Below, in pieces: positions 17,071-26,053 of a stretch of 64,000 nucleotides of DNA. Source of the stretch: Oceanobacillus oncorhynchi (lineage in GTDB: Bacteria; Bacillota; Bacilli; Bacillales; Amphibacillaceae). Under the pieces are notes generated by a model. That model did no database searches. It had not been told where the DNA came from and saw nothing but the letters and a program-made list of their open reading frames with translations. Position 1 is the stretch's first letter. Each line of letters opens with the position of its first letter. Made by a program: the position numbers and the translations under genes. Location: assembly GCF_000821065.1 (NCBI RefSeq), contig NZ_CDGG01000001.1:1054001-1118000 (forward strand), read 5' to 3'.

Positions 17071-18831
17071 CTAATTTTGTAATTTTAAAATAAGGAAATC
17101 ATTAGCTGGCACTTCTATGCGTAAACTATTATTTTCAATTGGCATTTTCTTTTGATTCCATAGATTAAAAACGTGATTAGTAGAAGTACAGTCAAGTGAT
17201 ACCTCAGTCGGTTGATTCGCAGGGTTTATAAAAAAGTGAATAGAGCTGTCTTCAACCGTTCGGATAAAATGAAAATAATAGTCATCTTTTTTTGGCTGAA
17301 TAATAGATAGCTTCCCTTGTGTAAATGCTTTTTCAGTAAAGCGCAGTTGAATAAATTGTTTAATAAAGTTTTTTAGAGAGGTATTTTGATTCTCCTCATC
17401 CCATACCATGCATTTTCTGCATTCGGGATCTTCTCCTCCAGTCATACCAATTTCATCGCCATAATACACACAAGGTGTGCCAGGGAAAGAGAATAACAGA
17501 GCATACAATAGACGAACCTTTTTAACATCCCCGCCGCATTCTGTCAAAACTCTAGGAGTATCATGACTGTCGAGCAAGTTAAAGGCCACTTCATTACTGT
17601 TTTCCATATAAGAAGCATAAGATTTGGATAATCGGTCAGCAAATTGTTTAGTGTCAATCTTTTCTTTGGCAATATAATCTAAACCTGCCAAGGTAAACGG
17701 ATAGTTCATGACTGCATCAAACTGGTCTCCTTCCAACCATGGGAGTGCATCATGCCATATTTCTCCAAGAATATATAAGTCAGGTTTAATTGATTTAACT
17801 TTCTTGCGGAATGCTTTCCAGAAGGAATGATCTACTTCATTTGCTACATCCAGACGCCAGCCGTCAATATCAAATTCTTCAATCCAGTATGCGGCAACAT
17901 CTAAAAAGTAAGAACGGACTTCCGGGTTCTCTGTGTTTAGTTTTGGCATCGTTTCAACATATCCGAATGTATCATAGTTAGGTGGATAGACATCCTTTAC
18001 CGGGAATTCATGCAGATGAAACCAATCTTTGTATTTCGATTTCTCCTGATTTTCCAGCACATCCTGAAAAGGACCAAAGTACAGACCGCTATGATTAAAA
18101 ACAGCATCCAGCATCACACGTATTCCTCTTTGATGACATTCATCCACAAGCTTTTTAAACGTTTCTTTGTCTCCGAATTGCGGATCAATTTCCATATAGT
18201 CAATGGTATCGTATTTGTGGTTGGAATATGCTTTAAAAATAGGAGTCAGATAGATCCCGTTTATTCCCAAATCAGTTAAGTAATCCAAATTGTTAATGAT
18301 ACCTTCAAAATCCCCGCCAAAAAAGTTGTCTAAGGCAGGTGCTTCACTAGCCCAGGGCAAAACCTTCTCCGGATCATTTTTCTTATTTCCATTTGCAAAC
18401 CGGTCCGGGAAAATTTGATACCACACTGTCTCTTTCACCCAATCAGGTGTTTTAAAAATATCAATTGGATTGATGAATGGAAAACAAAAATAGTAGGATA
18501 TATCGTCAGTTTCTATATTTGGATAAAACCCTTTTTCTGTATAAATTAATGTATTCTTCCTATCGCTTATTTCAAAACCATATCTTAAGCGTCTCGTAGG
18601 CACATCAAGTTCAATGAACCAGTAATCAAATAAGTCATCTGAAGCGGAAATAGACATCGACTTTTTCTTATAAGTCCATTTTTTCTTCTTCCAATCATAG
18701 GGATCACCGTAAATCAAGCTTACTTTGTTTGCATCTTTTTTCTTCGTCTTCAGCCGAATATGCAATGTTTTCTCTTTGTAAGCGTAAGCAAAATTCCCTT
18801 TCGGTCTATGATATATGGCTTCTTTTAACAT
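17071..18831 (-). CDS. Neopullulanase/cyclomaltodextrinase-type GH13 amylase
   Basis: A 586-residue GH13 enzyme. An N-terminal CBM34-like beta domain (about 1-120) is followed by the catalytic barrel: WYQIFPDRF (137-145), DAVFNHSG (242-249), GWRLDVANEVDH with nucleophile Asp328, ILGEIWHD with acid Glu357, and LLDSHDTPR with Asp424. The DVANEVDH motif and CBM34 domain identify the neopullulanase, maltogenic amylase and cyclodextrinase group. There is no signal peptide, so it acts in the cytoplasm on imported maltodextrins. It is divergent from the mdxEFG-like importer. The ribosome site AAGGAGGAG precedes the ATG. Confidence 0.94.
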   Translation of the reverse strand: MLKEAIYHRPKGNFAYAYKEKTLHIRLKTKKKDANKVSLIYGDPYDWKKKKWTYKKKSMSISASDDLFDYWFIELDVPTRRLRYGFEISDRKNTLIYTEKGFYPNIETDDISYYFCFPFINPIDIFKTPDWVKETVWYQIFPDRFANGNKKNDPEKVLPWASEAPALDNFFGGDFEGIINNLDYLTDLGINGIYLTPIFKAYSNHKYDTIDYMEIDPQFGDKETFKKLVDECHQRGIRVMLDAVFNHSGLYFGPFQDVLENQEKSKYKDWFHLHEFPVKDVYPPNYDTFGYVETMPKLNTENPEVRSYFLDVAAYWIEEFDIDGWRLDVANEVDHSFWKAFRKKVKSIKPDLYILGEIWHDALPWLEGDQFDAVMNYPFTLAGLDYIAKEKIDTKQFADRLSKSYASYMENSNEVAFNLLDSHDTPRVLTECGGDVKKVRLLYALLFSFPGTPCVYYGDEIGMTGGEDPECRKCMVWDEENQNTSLKNFIKQFIQLRFTEKAFTQGKLSIIQPKKDDYYFHFIRTVEDSSIHFFINPANQPTEVSLDCTSTNHVFNLWNQKKMPIENNSLRIEVPANDFLILKLQN

Positions 18832-18851
18832 GGAACTCCTCCTTAAAAATA

Positions 18852-18890
18852 AACAACCCCTGCTTTCTGGTTAAGAAAACAGGGGTTGTT
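18852..18890 (-). terminator. Terminator-like hairpin in the amylase leader, just before its ribosome site
   Basis: Read on the minus strand, a 16-bp stem with one G-T pair (outer part AACAACCCCTG / CAGGGGTTGTT), a 7-nt loop and then a T-rich tail end immediately before AAGGAGGAG of the amylase gene. No gene on the minus strand ends upstream of it, so it is not an ordinary end-of-gene terminator. It may act as an attenuator or as a 5' mRNA stabiliser. Confidence 0.6.
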
Positions 18891-19066
18891 GTTATGACAA
18901 AGCATTGCCCTTAAATTTTTAGTGAAACATGAAGTAGTTAAATCTATTATTGGCAAAAAGTCTGTCATAAGTCAAGAGGAAAATATAATAGAAATTTTTC
19001 TATTGGAAAAAATGACTATTTTTCTAACACTTCTCCATTCAACAAAAAAATATTTTTTGAAACCCC

Positions 19067-19095
19067 TTGCAAAAAAATAAATAATAGATTAGTAT
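19067..19095 (+). promoter_or_regulatory. Sigma-A promoter of the maltodextrin operon
   Basis: TTGCAA at 19067-19072 and TAGTAT at 19090-19095 are separated by 17 bp. A LacI operator follows 14 bp downstream, over the expected initially transcribed region. Confidence 0.55.
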
Positions 19096-19109
19096 TAACT
19101 CTAGAATAT

Positions 19110-19129
19110 TTGTGCAAACGTTTGCGCAA
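19110..19129. promoter_or_regulatory. LacI-family operator of the maltodextrin operon
   Basis: TTGTGCAAACGTTTGCGCAA is symmetrical around CG at 19119-19120 except for one pair. The core GCAAACGTTTGC is typical of MalR/MdxR-type operators. It differs from the TTAAACGTTTAA site of the GH172 block, so the two LacI proteins can be specific. Confidence 0.75.
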
Positions 19130-19157
19130 ATGTGGAATAAAAAAAGGAGTTGGGAAT

Positions 19158-20426
19158 ATGAGAGGGAAAGTTCGTTTCTTTGCATTAGTTTCTTTTTTGT
19201 TTGTTCTAATTTTAGGAGCATGTGCACCTGACAGAGAAGAACCTGGAGAAGAAAGTGCTGGCGGAGAAGAAGAAAAACCAGAAGAACTAGTGATTTGGAT
19301 GAATGATCAAGATGAGCAAATGGAAGCCATTAATGAGATTGTAGAGAGGTACGAAGAGCAGGAAGGCATTTCAGTTAGGGTAGAAGGACAACCAATGGTT
19401 GAGCAATTACAGCAGTTATCATTAGCTGGACCTGAAGGGAATGGGCCAGATTTGTTCTATCAACCGCATGACCAAATTGGAAATATTGTTGCGCAAGGAC
19501 TAGCAGAACCTCTTGATGTTACCGATGATGAATTAAATAGATATGTAGATGCAGCAGTAGACGCTGTAACTTATACTTATGATGATGAAACAGATATATA
19601 TGGATTACCTGCAGTTATTGAAACATATGGTATTTTTTATAATACAAGTATAGTGGGTGAAGCTCCAGAAACAATGGAAGATGTGTTAGACATTCTTGAA
19701 GAACATACGGATGCTTCTAATGACGAATACGGATTTTTGATGAGACCAAATGATTTCTATTTTGCTTATCCATTCTTAGTAAACTATGGCGGTTATATCT
19801 TTGGGGGAGAAGCTGGTGACTATGATGTGACAGATGTAGGTTTAGCAAATGATGGTGCAATTGAAGGCGGAGAATTTTATCAAGAATTTTTTGGATCTGG
19901 GAAAATCCCCGCAGGTACAAATGCAGATGTAATTGACGGATTGTTTACGGAAGGGAAAATAGGTGCAGTTATAAATGGACCATGGAGTATTCCAGTTTAT
20001 GAAAACGCTTTAGGTGATAATTTAGGATTTGCTCCTTTTCCACAAATAAATAATGAGCCAAGCGCCACATTTGTAGGTGTTAAATCTTGGATGGTTTCAT
20101 ATTATTCAGATAATAAGGATTGGGCTCAAGATTTAGCAATGTTTATTACAAATGAAGAGAACCAACAAACTTATTATGATATTGCAGGAGAGTTACCTCC
20201 GAATGAAGAGGCTTTAAATAATATCGAAGATCCGATGTATGCAGACTTTGCTGAACAAATCGAGTTTGGCGTCCCAATGCCGAGTTCCCCAGAAATGGCT
20301 CAAGTGTGGGAACCGATGCAAAATGCATTACAATTCCTGGCTGAAGGGCAAGATGCCCAAGAAGTGTTAGAAGAAGCTGTAGATCAGATTAATAATAATA
20401 TACAATCTGCAGGCGGAGGAGAATAA
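19158..20426 (+). CDS. mdxE: Maltodextrin-binding lipoprotein (MdxE-like)
   Basis: A 422-residue family 1 sugar-binding lipoprotein, with lipobox LILGAC (Cys22). ATG 19158 is chosen because AAGGAG lies 8 bases upstream; a longer frame from 19110 would include the operator. The mature protein shows MalE-like segments such as GIFYNTSIV, GKIGAVINGPWSI and GVPMPSSPEMAQVWEPMQNAL, the last being a strong MalE/MdxE signature. It is followed by MalF- and MalG-type permeases. Cytoplasmic amylase and glucosidase genes nearby support maltodextrins as ligand. Confidence 0.92.
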   Translation: MRGKVRFFALVSFLFVLILGACAPDREEPGEESAGGEEEKPEELVIWMNDQDEQMEAINEIVERYEEQEGISVRVEGQPMVEQLQQLSLAGPEGNGPDLFYQPHDQIGNIVAQGLAEPLDVTDDELNRYVDAAVDAVTYTYDDETDIYGLPAVIETYGIFYNTSIVGEAPETMEDVLDILEEHTDASNDEYGFLMRPNDFYFAYPFLVNYGGYIFGGEAGDYDVTDVGLANDGAIEGGEFYQEFFGSGKIPAGTNADVIDGLFTEGKIGAVINGPWSIPVYENALGDNLGFAPFPQINNEPSATFVGVKSWMVSYYSDNKDWAQDLAMFITNEENQQTYYDIAGELPPNEEALNNIEDPMYADFAEQIEFGVPMPSSPEMAQVWEPMQNALQFLAEGQDAQEVLEEAVDQINNNIQSAGGGE

Positions 20427-20456
20427 TTAAAAGAGGAGATAAGCTCCTCTTTTTAA
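20427..20456 (+). terminator. Hairpin between mdxE-like and mdxF-like genes
   Basis: TTAAAAGAGGAG and CTCCTCTTTTTAA form a tight stem with a T-run directly after the mdxE-like stop codon. A partial terminator here would give more binding protein than permease. Confidence 0.8.
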
Positions 20457-20524
20457 TTTAAACAAACTGCATGTAAAAGAGGTTTTATTATGTACATTAA
20501 CTTAAAGTTGAAGGAGGGGGAAGG

Positions 20525-21832
20525 TTGACTACTCCAGAAAAAAAGCCAAAAAAGAATTTTCAAAAACATAACCCTGCTATTGCTACTATACTTTCCATAT
20601 TATTTGCAGGGTTAGGTCAGTTATATAACCGCAGATACATTAAAGGAGCTATCTTTATTGTTATCGAAGGAGCATTTCTATTTGCATTTTTAGAGGCGAT
20701 AAATTACGGCCTTTGGGGTTTACGTACATTAGGTACTATCCCAGGGGTTGACCATTCCATTCGATTACTGGTATTAGGAGTATTGTCTTTAATTGTTACA
20801 GTGATAGCAATTACACTTTATGTGTTTAATGTGCTCGATGCCAGAAAACAAGCCCAAAAAATAAAAAGGGGATGGGTACCATTAAGTTTTAAACAAGTTA
20901 TTAAAGAAGTTTATGACTATTCGTTCCCTTATATTATTACTTTTCCAGGTTTATTCTTAATGATTTTTGTTGTTATTTTTCCTTTATTGTTTTCTCTGTT
21001 ATTAGCATTCACAAATTATGATTTATACCATTCCCCGCCACGGAACTTAGTAGACTGGGTCGGTTTGGATAACTTCAAAAACTTATTTACTGTTCCAATT
21101 TGGCAAGAAACCTTTTTCAGTGTATTTGTCTGGACCATTGTCTGGACGGTAGTTGCTACAACGTTACAGATTGCTTTAGGTTTCTTTCTAGCAGTATTGG
21201 TAAATGATGAAAGACTAAAATTTAAAAAATTAATTAGGACAATTTTAATTTTGCCATGGGCTGTTCCAGCGTTTGTGACCATTCTTGTATTTGCTGCGAT
21301 GTTTAATGATGATTTTGGAGCGATTAACCGAGATATTATTATTCCTTTATTTGGCGGGGATGGGGTGGCTTGGCTGAGTGACCCGCTCTATAGTCGGGTA
21401 GCTATTATTATGGTACAAACATGGCTCGGGTTTCCATTTATTTTTGCACTATTTACAGGGATACTACAAAGTATTTCAAAAGATTGGTACGAAGCAGCAG
21501 ATATTGATGGGGCTTCACGGATTCAAAAATTCAAAAATATTACGTTTCCTCATGTTATGTTTGCAACTGCGCCATTATTGATCATGCAATATGCTCAAAA
21601 CTTTAATAATTTTAACGTCATTTATTTATTTAATGAAGGCGGTCCTGCTGTACGAGGACAGAATGCTGGTGGAACGGATATTCTGATATCTTGGGTATAT
21701 AAATTAACTTTTGATACAAATAATTACTCAATGGCAGCTGTTATTTCAATTATTATGGGATTGATTGTATCGGGGTTTGCTTTTTACCAATTCCGTAGAA
21801 CAAGATCCTTTAAAGAAGAAGGTGACATTTAA
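20525..21832 (+). CDS. mdxF: Maltodextrin ABC importer permease (MdxF/MalF-like)
   Basis: A 435-residue permease starting at TTG 20525 behind AAGGAGGGGG. The long N-terminal part with a separate hydrophobic pair (residues about 15-105, including FAGLGQLYNRRYIKGA) is typical of MdxF/MalF and absent from shorter permeases. The EAA loop reads YEAADIDGASRIQKFKNITF, and NEGGPAVRGQNAGGTDILIS precedes the last helices. Its stop overlaps the next start codon (TAATG), so the two permeases are translationally coupled. Confidence 0.94.
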   Translation: MTTPEKKPKKNFQKHNPAIATILSILFAGLGQLYNRRYIKGAIFIVIEGAFLFAFLEAINYGLWGLRTLGTIPGVDHSIRLLVLGVLSLIVTVIAITLYVFNVLDARKQAQKIKRGWVPLSFKQVIKEVYDYSFPYIITFPGLFLMIFVVIFPLLFSLLLAFTNYDLYHSPPRNLVDWVGLDNFKNLFTVPIWQETFFSVFVWTIVWTVVATTLQIALGFFLAVLVNDERLKFKKLIRTILILPWAVPAFVTILVFAAMFNDDFGAINRDIIIPLFGGDGVAWLSDPLYSRVAIIMVQTWLGFPFIFALFTGILQSISKDWYEAADIDGASRIQKFKNITFPHVMFATAPLLIMQYAQNFNNFNVIYLFNEGGPAVRGQNAGGTDILISWVYKLTFDTNNYSMAAVISIIMGLIVSGFAFYQFRRTRSFKEEGDI

Positions 21833-22671
21833 TGAATTCAAAATTAAAATCGAAGCTAGAATTAACTGCTATTTATCTCATATTGGCAGTTGTTGCCGTT
21901 GTTATTTTTTATCCGCTTCTTTGGACAATTGGTATGTCACTGAATCAGGGTACAAGTCTGTATTCTTCTAGTATTATTCCAGATAATTTTTCATTGGAAC
22001 ATTATCAATGGCTATTCAGTCCGGAAAGTGATTATCTATTATGGTATAAAAATTCGTTAATTGTTGCTTTTGCCAACGCTATTGGAAGTGTTGTTTTGAC
22101 AGCATTTGTTGCTTATGCTTTTTCAAGGTTTAAATTTGTAGGACGTAAAAATGGGCTATACATCTTTTTGCTTTTACAAATGTTCCCTGTAATGATGGCG
22201 ATGGTAGCACTATACATTTTCTTAAATATGATTGGATTATTAGATTCTTTAACAGGGTTAATTTTAATTTATTTAGGAGGACAAATACCATTTAATGCCT
22301 GGCTTGTAAAAGGGTATTTTGATACGATTCCAAAGGAATTGGATGAAGCCGCTAAAATCGATGGAGCAGGACCTATTAGGATTTTTTGGAGTATTCTTTT
22401 ACCACTAGCAAAACCAATTCTAGAAGTGGTTGCTTTATTTAATTTTATGGCTCCATTATTTGATTTCTTACTTCCTTCTATTGTGTTATCCAGTGAAGAG
22501 AATTATACATTAGCTGTAGGGTTGTATAATTTTATTAATGATCAGTTTGCTAATAATTTTACTAGATTTGCAGCAGGTTCTGTATTAATTGCTGTACCAA
22601 TTGCAACAATTTATTTGTTCTTGCAACGATTCTTAATTTCTGGTTTGGCTTCAGGCGGTACAAAAGGCTAG
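21832..22671 (+). CDS. mdxG: Maltodextrin ABC importer permease (MdxG/MalG-like)
   Basis: A 279-residue permease with six membrane segments. The EAA loop (LDEAAKIDGAGPIRIFWSIL) and the C-terminal LQRFLISGLASGGTKG match MalG-type proteins closely. The ATG overlaps the mdxF-like stop codon by one base. It forms the channel with MdxF-like protein; a shared ATPase of MsmX type is needed. Confidence 0.95.
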   Translation: MNSKLKSKLELTAIYLILAVVAVVIFYPLLWTIGMSLNQGTSLYSSSIIPDNFSLEHYQWLFSPESDYLLWYKNSLIVAFANAIGSVVLTAFVAYAFSRFKFVGRKNGLYIFLLLQMFPVMMAMVALYIFLNMIGLLDSLTGLILIYLGGQIPFNAWLVKGYFDTIPKELDEAAKIDGAGPIRIFWSILLPLAKPILEVVALFNFMAPLFDFLLPSIVLSSEENYTLAVGLYNFINDQFANNFTRFAAGSVLIAVPIATIYLFLQRFLISGLASGGTKG

Positions 22672-22757
22672 GGTATAGGTTAAAATATAAGAAAGGATAT
22701 TATATATAATGTTTTAATCTAAATTTGTATAAACCAGCTAATTAGAGGGTGATAAAA

Positions 22758-23777
22758 ATTGTTACTATTAAGGATATAGCAAAGGCTACCGGATGTTCTC
22801 CATCCACCGTATCAAGAGTGATTGCAAATAATTCGAGGATTAGCGAGAAGACAAAGCAAAAAGTTAGAAAAGCAATGCAAGATTTAGGTTATCATCCTAA
22901 CCTAACCGCAAGAAATTTAGTTGTACAGTCTACAAAGACAATTGGTGTCATTATGCCTTCCTCCGCAGATAAATCTCTGCAAAATCCATTTTTTGCAGAG
23001 GTTTTAAGAGGAATAGGTTCTTACTTTCATCAAGAACAATTTTCAATACTTTTATCAACTGGCCAAACAGAGCAAGAAAAGTTTAAAGAAGTTGAAAGAA
23101 TGGTTTTAGGGAAGTATGTGGACGGAATAATTTTACTTTATTCCCGTTTAAATGATCCAATTATAGATTTCTTAAAAGAGAAAGATTTTCCGTTTGTTAT
23201 AGTAGGAAAACCTTTAGAGTATAAAAATGAAATTGTTCATGTAGATAACGACAACATAAAAGCAGGAAAAGATATTACCGCGTATTTAATAGAAAATGGG
23301 CACAGACGTATTTCCTTTATTGGAGGAGCAGCTGATCTTGTTGTAACTATTGATCGGCAAAAGGGTTATGAAATGGCTTTGAAGGAAGCTGCGATTCCTG
23401 TACTAAAAGAATATGCGCTTCATACAGAATTTTTAAAGTCTGGCGGCAGAGAAGCTGTGGAACAAATTTTAAAACTTGAAGTTAAGCCGGATGCAATAGT
23501 TGTAAGTGATGACTTAATTAGTGTTGGTGTTATTAGCATGTTAGAGGAATATGGACTTAAAGTTCCTGAAGATATATCGTTGGCTAGTTTCAATAATATT
23601 TATTTTTCAGAGATTATAAAACCAGCGTTGACAACTGTTGATATTCAAATTTATCAGCTAGGTGTAGAGTCAGCAAAAGCAATTATTAAGATGTGCATGA
23701 ATCAGAAGCTAACTAGAAAAAGGATTATAATCCCACACGATATTGTTTACCGTGAATCTGTTCGTTTAAAAAAGTGA
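22758..23777 (+). CDS. LacI-family regulator of the maltodextrin block, probable AUU start
   Basis: A regulator of about 339 residues. The helix-turn-helix VTIKDIAKATGCSPSTVSRV begins where LacI proteins normally begin with Met. No ATG, GTG or TTG is present in frame at that point. An in-frame GTG (22749) exists but lies inside the ribosome site itself (AGAGGGTGAT, 22744-22753), and a TAG stop sits at 22743. ATT at 22758 is at normal spacing, so AUU initiation is likely; the GTG remains the alternative. The sensor domain follows from residue 60. It likely binds the operator at 19110. Confidence 0.88.
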   Translation: MVTIKDIAKATGCSPSTVSRVIANNSRISEKTKQKVRKAMQDLGYHPNLTARNLVVQSTKTIGVIMPSSADKSLQNPFFAEVLRGIGSYFHQEQFSILLSTGQTEQEKFKEVERMVLGKYVDGIILLYSRLNDPIIDFLKEKDFPFVIVGKPLEYKNEIVHVDNDNIKAGKDITAYLIENGHRRISFIGGAADLVVTIDRQKGYEMALKEAAIPVLKEYALHTEFLKSGGREAVEQILKLEVKPDAIVVSDDLISVGVISMLEEYGLKVPEDISLASFNNIYFSEIIKPALTTVDIQIYQLGVESAKAIIKMCMNQKLTRKRIIIPHDIVYRESVRLKK

Positions 23778-23956
23778 AAAAATATAAATTTTAATTTTAA
23801 TAGAACTTTTCATTTCTTTGTAAATATGCTTTATATTGTTATTATAACGATTTGAACAGATGAAAAGTGTTTATTTTGAGTGTGAAAACCAGTTTAAAAA
23901 ATAAATGAAATTATCTTTTAATATATCTGATTAAATTTATGGACAAAATATCAAAT

Positions 23957-23988
23957 AAAATAGTATCAAATAGAACCTATACTATTTT
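23957..23988. terminator. Inverted repeat downstream of the LacI gene
   Basis: AAAATAGTAT (23957-23966) and ATACTATTTT (23979-23988) form a 10-bp stem in the 454-bp gap before the alpha-glucosidase gene. It lies 180 bp after the LacI stop codon and may be its terminator. Confidence 0.5.
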
Positions 23989-24070
23989 ATTCATGTCTTA
24001 ATTGAATATTAATTAGTATTGCCAATTAAATAGGTGTCGCTATATATAGTATTTGGCTGTTTTTCCGATT

Positions 24071-24106
24071 AATAACGATTATGATAAGTGTAATCGTTAT
24101 TTTTTT
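24071..24106 (+). terminator. Rho-independent terminator 125 bp before the alpha-glucosidase gene
   Basis: AATAACGATTA (24071-24081) pairs perfectly with TAATCGTTATT (24091-24101) and runs into seven T. No ORF lies between it and the LacI gene end at 23777, so it terminates read-through or a leader/small RNA. The rest of the 23778-24231 gap is AT-rich without a recognisable gene. Confidence 0.75.
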
Positions 24107-24231
24107 GATGAGTTTGATTTTTCTGTTTTATAGAGTCTTTTTATATGTTTATTAATGTTATTATAACACTATAGACTTATTTTAGTTTAAGCGAATAACC
24201 TACACAGCGATCGAAGAAAGGAAGTCGAAAA

Positions 24232-25887
24232 ATGAATAAAAAATGGTGGAAAGAAGCAACAGCGTATCAAATTTACCCAAGAAGCTTTATGGATTCTAAT
24301 GGAGATGGAATCGGCGATATTCAAGGCATTATCTCTAAATTAGATTATTTAAAGGACTTAGGGATCGATGTTATCTGGGTGAGCCCTGTCTATCAATCTC
24401 CTAATGATGATAATGGCTATGATATCAGCAATTATCAAGCGATTGCCAAAGAGTTTGGGACAATGGCGGACTTTGACGAGCTTCTTGAAAAAACACATCA
24501 AAAAGGCATGCGTCTGATTATGGATTTAGTGATTAATCATACCTCTGACGAACATCCTTGGTTTATCGAGTCGAGGTCATCGAAGAATAATCCATACCGC
24601 GATTATTATATTTGGCATCCAGGGAAAAAGAATGGAGAAGAACCAAATAACTGGGAATCTATTTTTGGAGGCTCAGCCTGGAAATATGATGAGCAGACAA
24701 AAGAATACTTTATGCATATCTTTTCTAAAAAACAGCCCGATTTAAATTGGGAAAATGAAGCAGTCCGGAATGATTTATACAAAATGGTCAACTGGTGGCT
24801 GGATAAAGGAATTGACGGCTTTCGTGTGGATGCAATCTCGCATATTAAAAAGAAACTCAGCTTTCCAGATATGCCGAACCCGAAAAAGAAAAAATACGTT
24901 CCTTCCTTTAAAGGACATATGAATCAGGAGGGCATCCATGAATTCCTTCAGGAGTTTAAAAAAGCAACGCTGGATCACTATGACATTATGACTGTTGGGG
25001 AAGCTAACGGCGTGAAACTTTCACAGGCAGATGACTGGGTTGGTGAAAAGCATGGGGTATTTGATATGATTTTCCAATTTGACCATCTCAATCTTTGGGG
25101 ACGTGAAACAGGGGAAGGGCTTGATTTAGAAGAACTGAAGGATGTGTTTACCACATGGCAGAAGGGTCTGGAGAAAGTCGGTTGGAATGCATTATTTTTA
25201 GAAAATCATGATCAGCCGCGTTCTGTTTCCAGCTGGGGAGACCCGGAAAAGTATCATGCAGCTTCGGCAAAAGCTTTCGCTGTACTATATTTTATGATGC
25301 AGGGAACGCCATTTATTTATCAGGGACAGGAAATTGGAATGACGAATGCGCCATTTGAATCAATCGAGGAATATGATGCCGTTGATTCAAAGAATTTTTA
25401 TAAGGAGCAGCTGGAAAAAGGCGTTCCGAAAGAGCAAATATTGGCTGCATTAGCTAAGACAAGCCGAGACCATTCCCGTACACCAATGCAGTGGAACAAT
25501 GAAGCAAATGGCGGTTTTACAACAGGAGCACCGTGGATGAAAGTAAACCCAAATTATACAGCTATCAATGTAGAGGAACAGCAAGACCATGCCGATTCAA
25601 TTTTGAATTTTTATAAACGGCTGATTGCATTACGGAAACAAGAGCAGGGACTCATCTATGGAAATTATAATCTAATGATAGCGGAACATCCGGATATATA
25701 TGCATATACGCGAACATATCAAGAAGATAAGTGGATTATTTTGGTGAATGTCTTTGGGAAAGCAACGGAATATGAATTACCGGAGAAATTAAAGGATAAA
25801 AACTTAAAATTGCTAATCAACAATTACGAAGAGGCAGCGCTGGGAAAACTCAAACCTTATCAAGCTGTCATCTATCAAGTAGACTAA
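24232..25887 (+). CDS. malL: GH13 alpha-glucosidase (oligo-1,6-glucosidase/MalL group)
   Basis: A 551-residue cytoplasmic GH13 subfamily 31 enzyme. Motifs in order: calcium loop DSNGDGIGD (21-29), DLVINHTSDEH (98-108), QPDLNWEN (168-175), GFRVDAISHIKK with nucleophile Asp200, VGEANGV with acid Glu257, and ENHDQPR with Asp327. QPDLN is typical of the oligo-1,6-glucosidase group. The residue after the nucleophile, which affects linkage preference, is Ala rather than Val or Thr, so specificity for 1,4 or 1,6 bonds is open. It probably completes breakdown of maltodextrins taken up by the mdxEFG-like system. A strong AAGGAAG site precedes the ATG. Confidence 0.92.
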   Translation: MNKKWWKEATAYQIYPRSFMDSNGDGIGDIQGIISKLDYLKDLGIDVIWVSPVYQSPNDDNGYDISNYQAIAKEFGTMADFDELLEKTHQKGMRLIMDLVINHTSDEHPWFIESRSSKNNPYRDYYIWHPGKKNGEEPNNWESIFGGSAWKYDEQTKEYFMHIFSKKQPDLNWENEAVRNDLYKMVNWWLDKGIDGFRVDAISHIKKKLSFPDMPNPKKKKYVPSFKGHMNQEGIHEFLQEFKKATLDHYDIMTVGEANGVKLSQADDWVGEKHGVFDMIFQFDHLNLWGRETGEGLDLEELKDVFTTWQKGLEKVGWNALFLENHDQPRSVSSWGDPEKYHAASAKAFAVLYFMMQGTPFIYQGQEIGMTNAPFESIEEYDAVDSKNFYKEQLEKGVPKEQILAALAKTSRDHSRTPMQWNNEANGGFTTGAPWMKVNPNYTAINVEEQQDHADSILNFYKRLIALRKQEQGLIYGNYNLMIAEHPDIYAYTRTYQEDKWIILVNVFGKATEYELPEKLKDKNLKLLINNYEEAALGKLKPYQAVIYQVD

Positions 25888-25930
25888 AGAAAAACAGGTT
25901 TGTGCTGATTTGCACAGCCTGTTTTTCTTT
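25886..25930 (+). terminator. Terminator after the alpha-glucosidase gene
   Basis: AGAAAAACAGG pairs with CCTGTTTTTCT, extended inward by TGTGC/GCACA, ending in a T-run. It closes the sugar island. Confidence 0.88.
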
Positions 25931-26010
25931 AGATTAATCAATCATTTGTAAAATACTTGTCGATTCATGCGAAATTTACCTTCCAAGGGACTTCATAATT
26001 TATGAATTTT

Positions 26011-26018
26011 ACCGATAT
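26011..26018 (+). promoter_or_regulatory. Possible sigma-D -10 element of the mot-che operon
   Basis: ACCGATAT differs at one base from the flagellar sigma-D -10 consensus GCCGATAT and lies 36 bp before motA, which is sigma-D dependent in B. subtilis. No good TAAA -35 is seen at the expected distance. Confidence 0.4.
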
Positions 26019-26053
26019 TAAAAGTAGGTACAATGGAAAACGGGAGGATACAT

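Noticed and set aside
22749..22751. GTG as start codon of the maltodextrin LacI gene
   Set aside because: It lies within the ribosome site, leaving no Shine-Dalgarno upstream; kept as the alternative to the AUU start.
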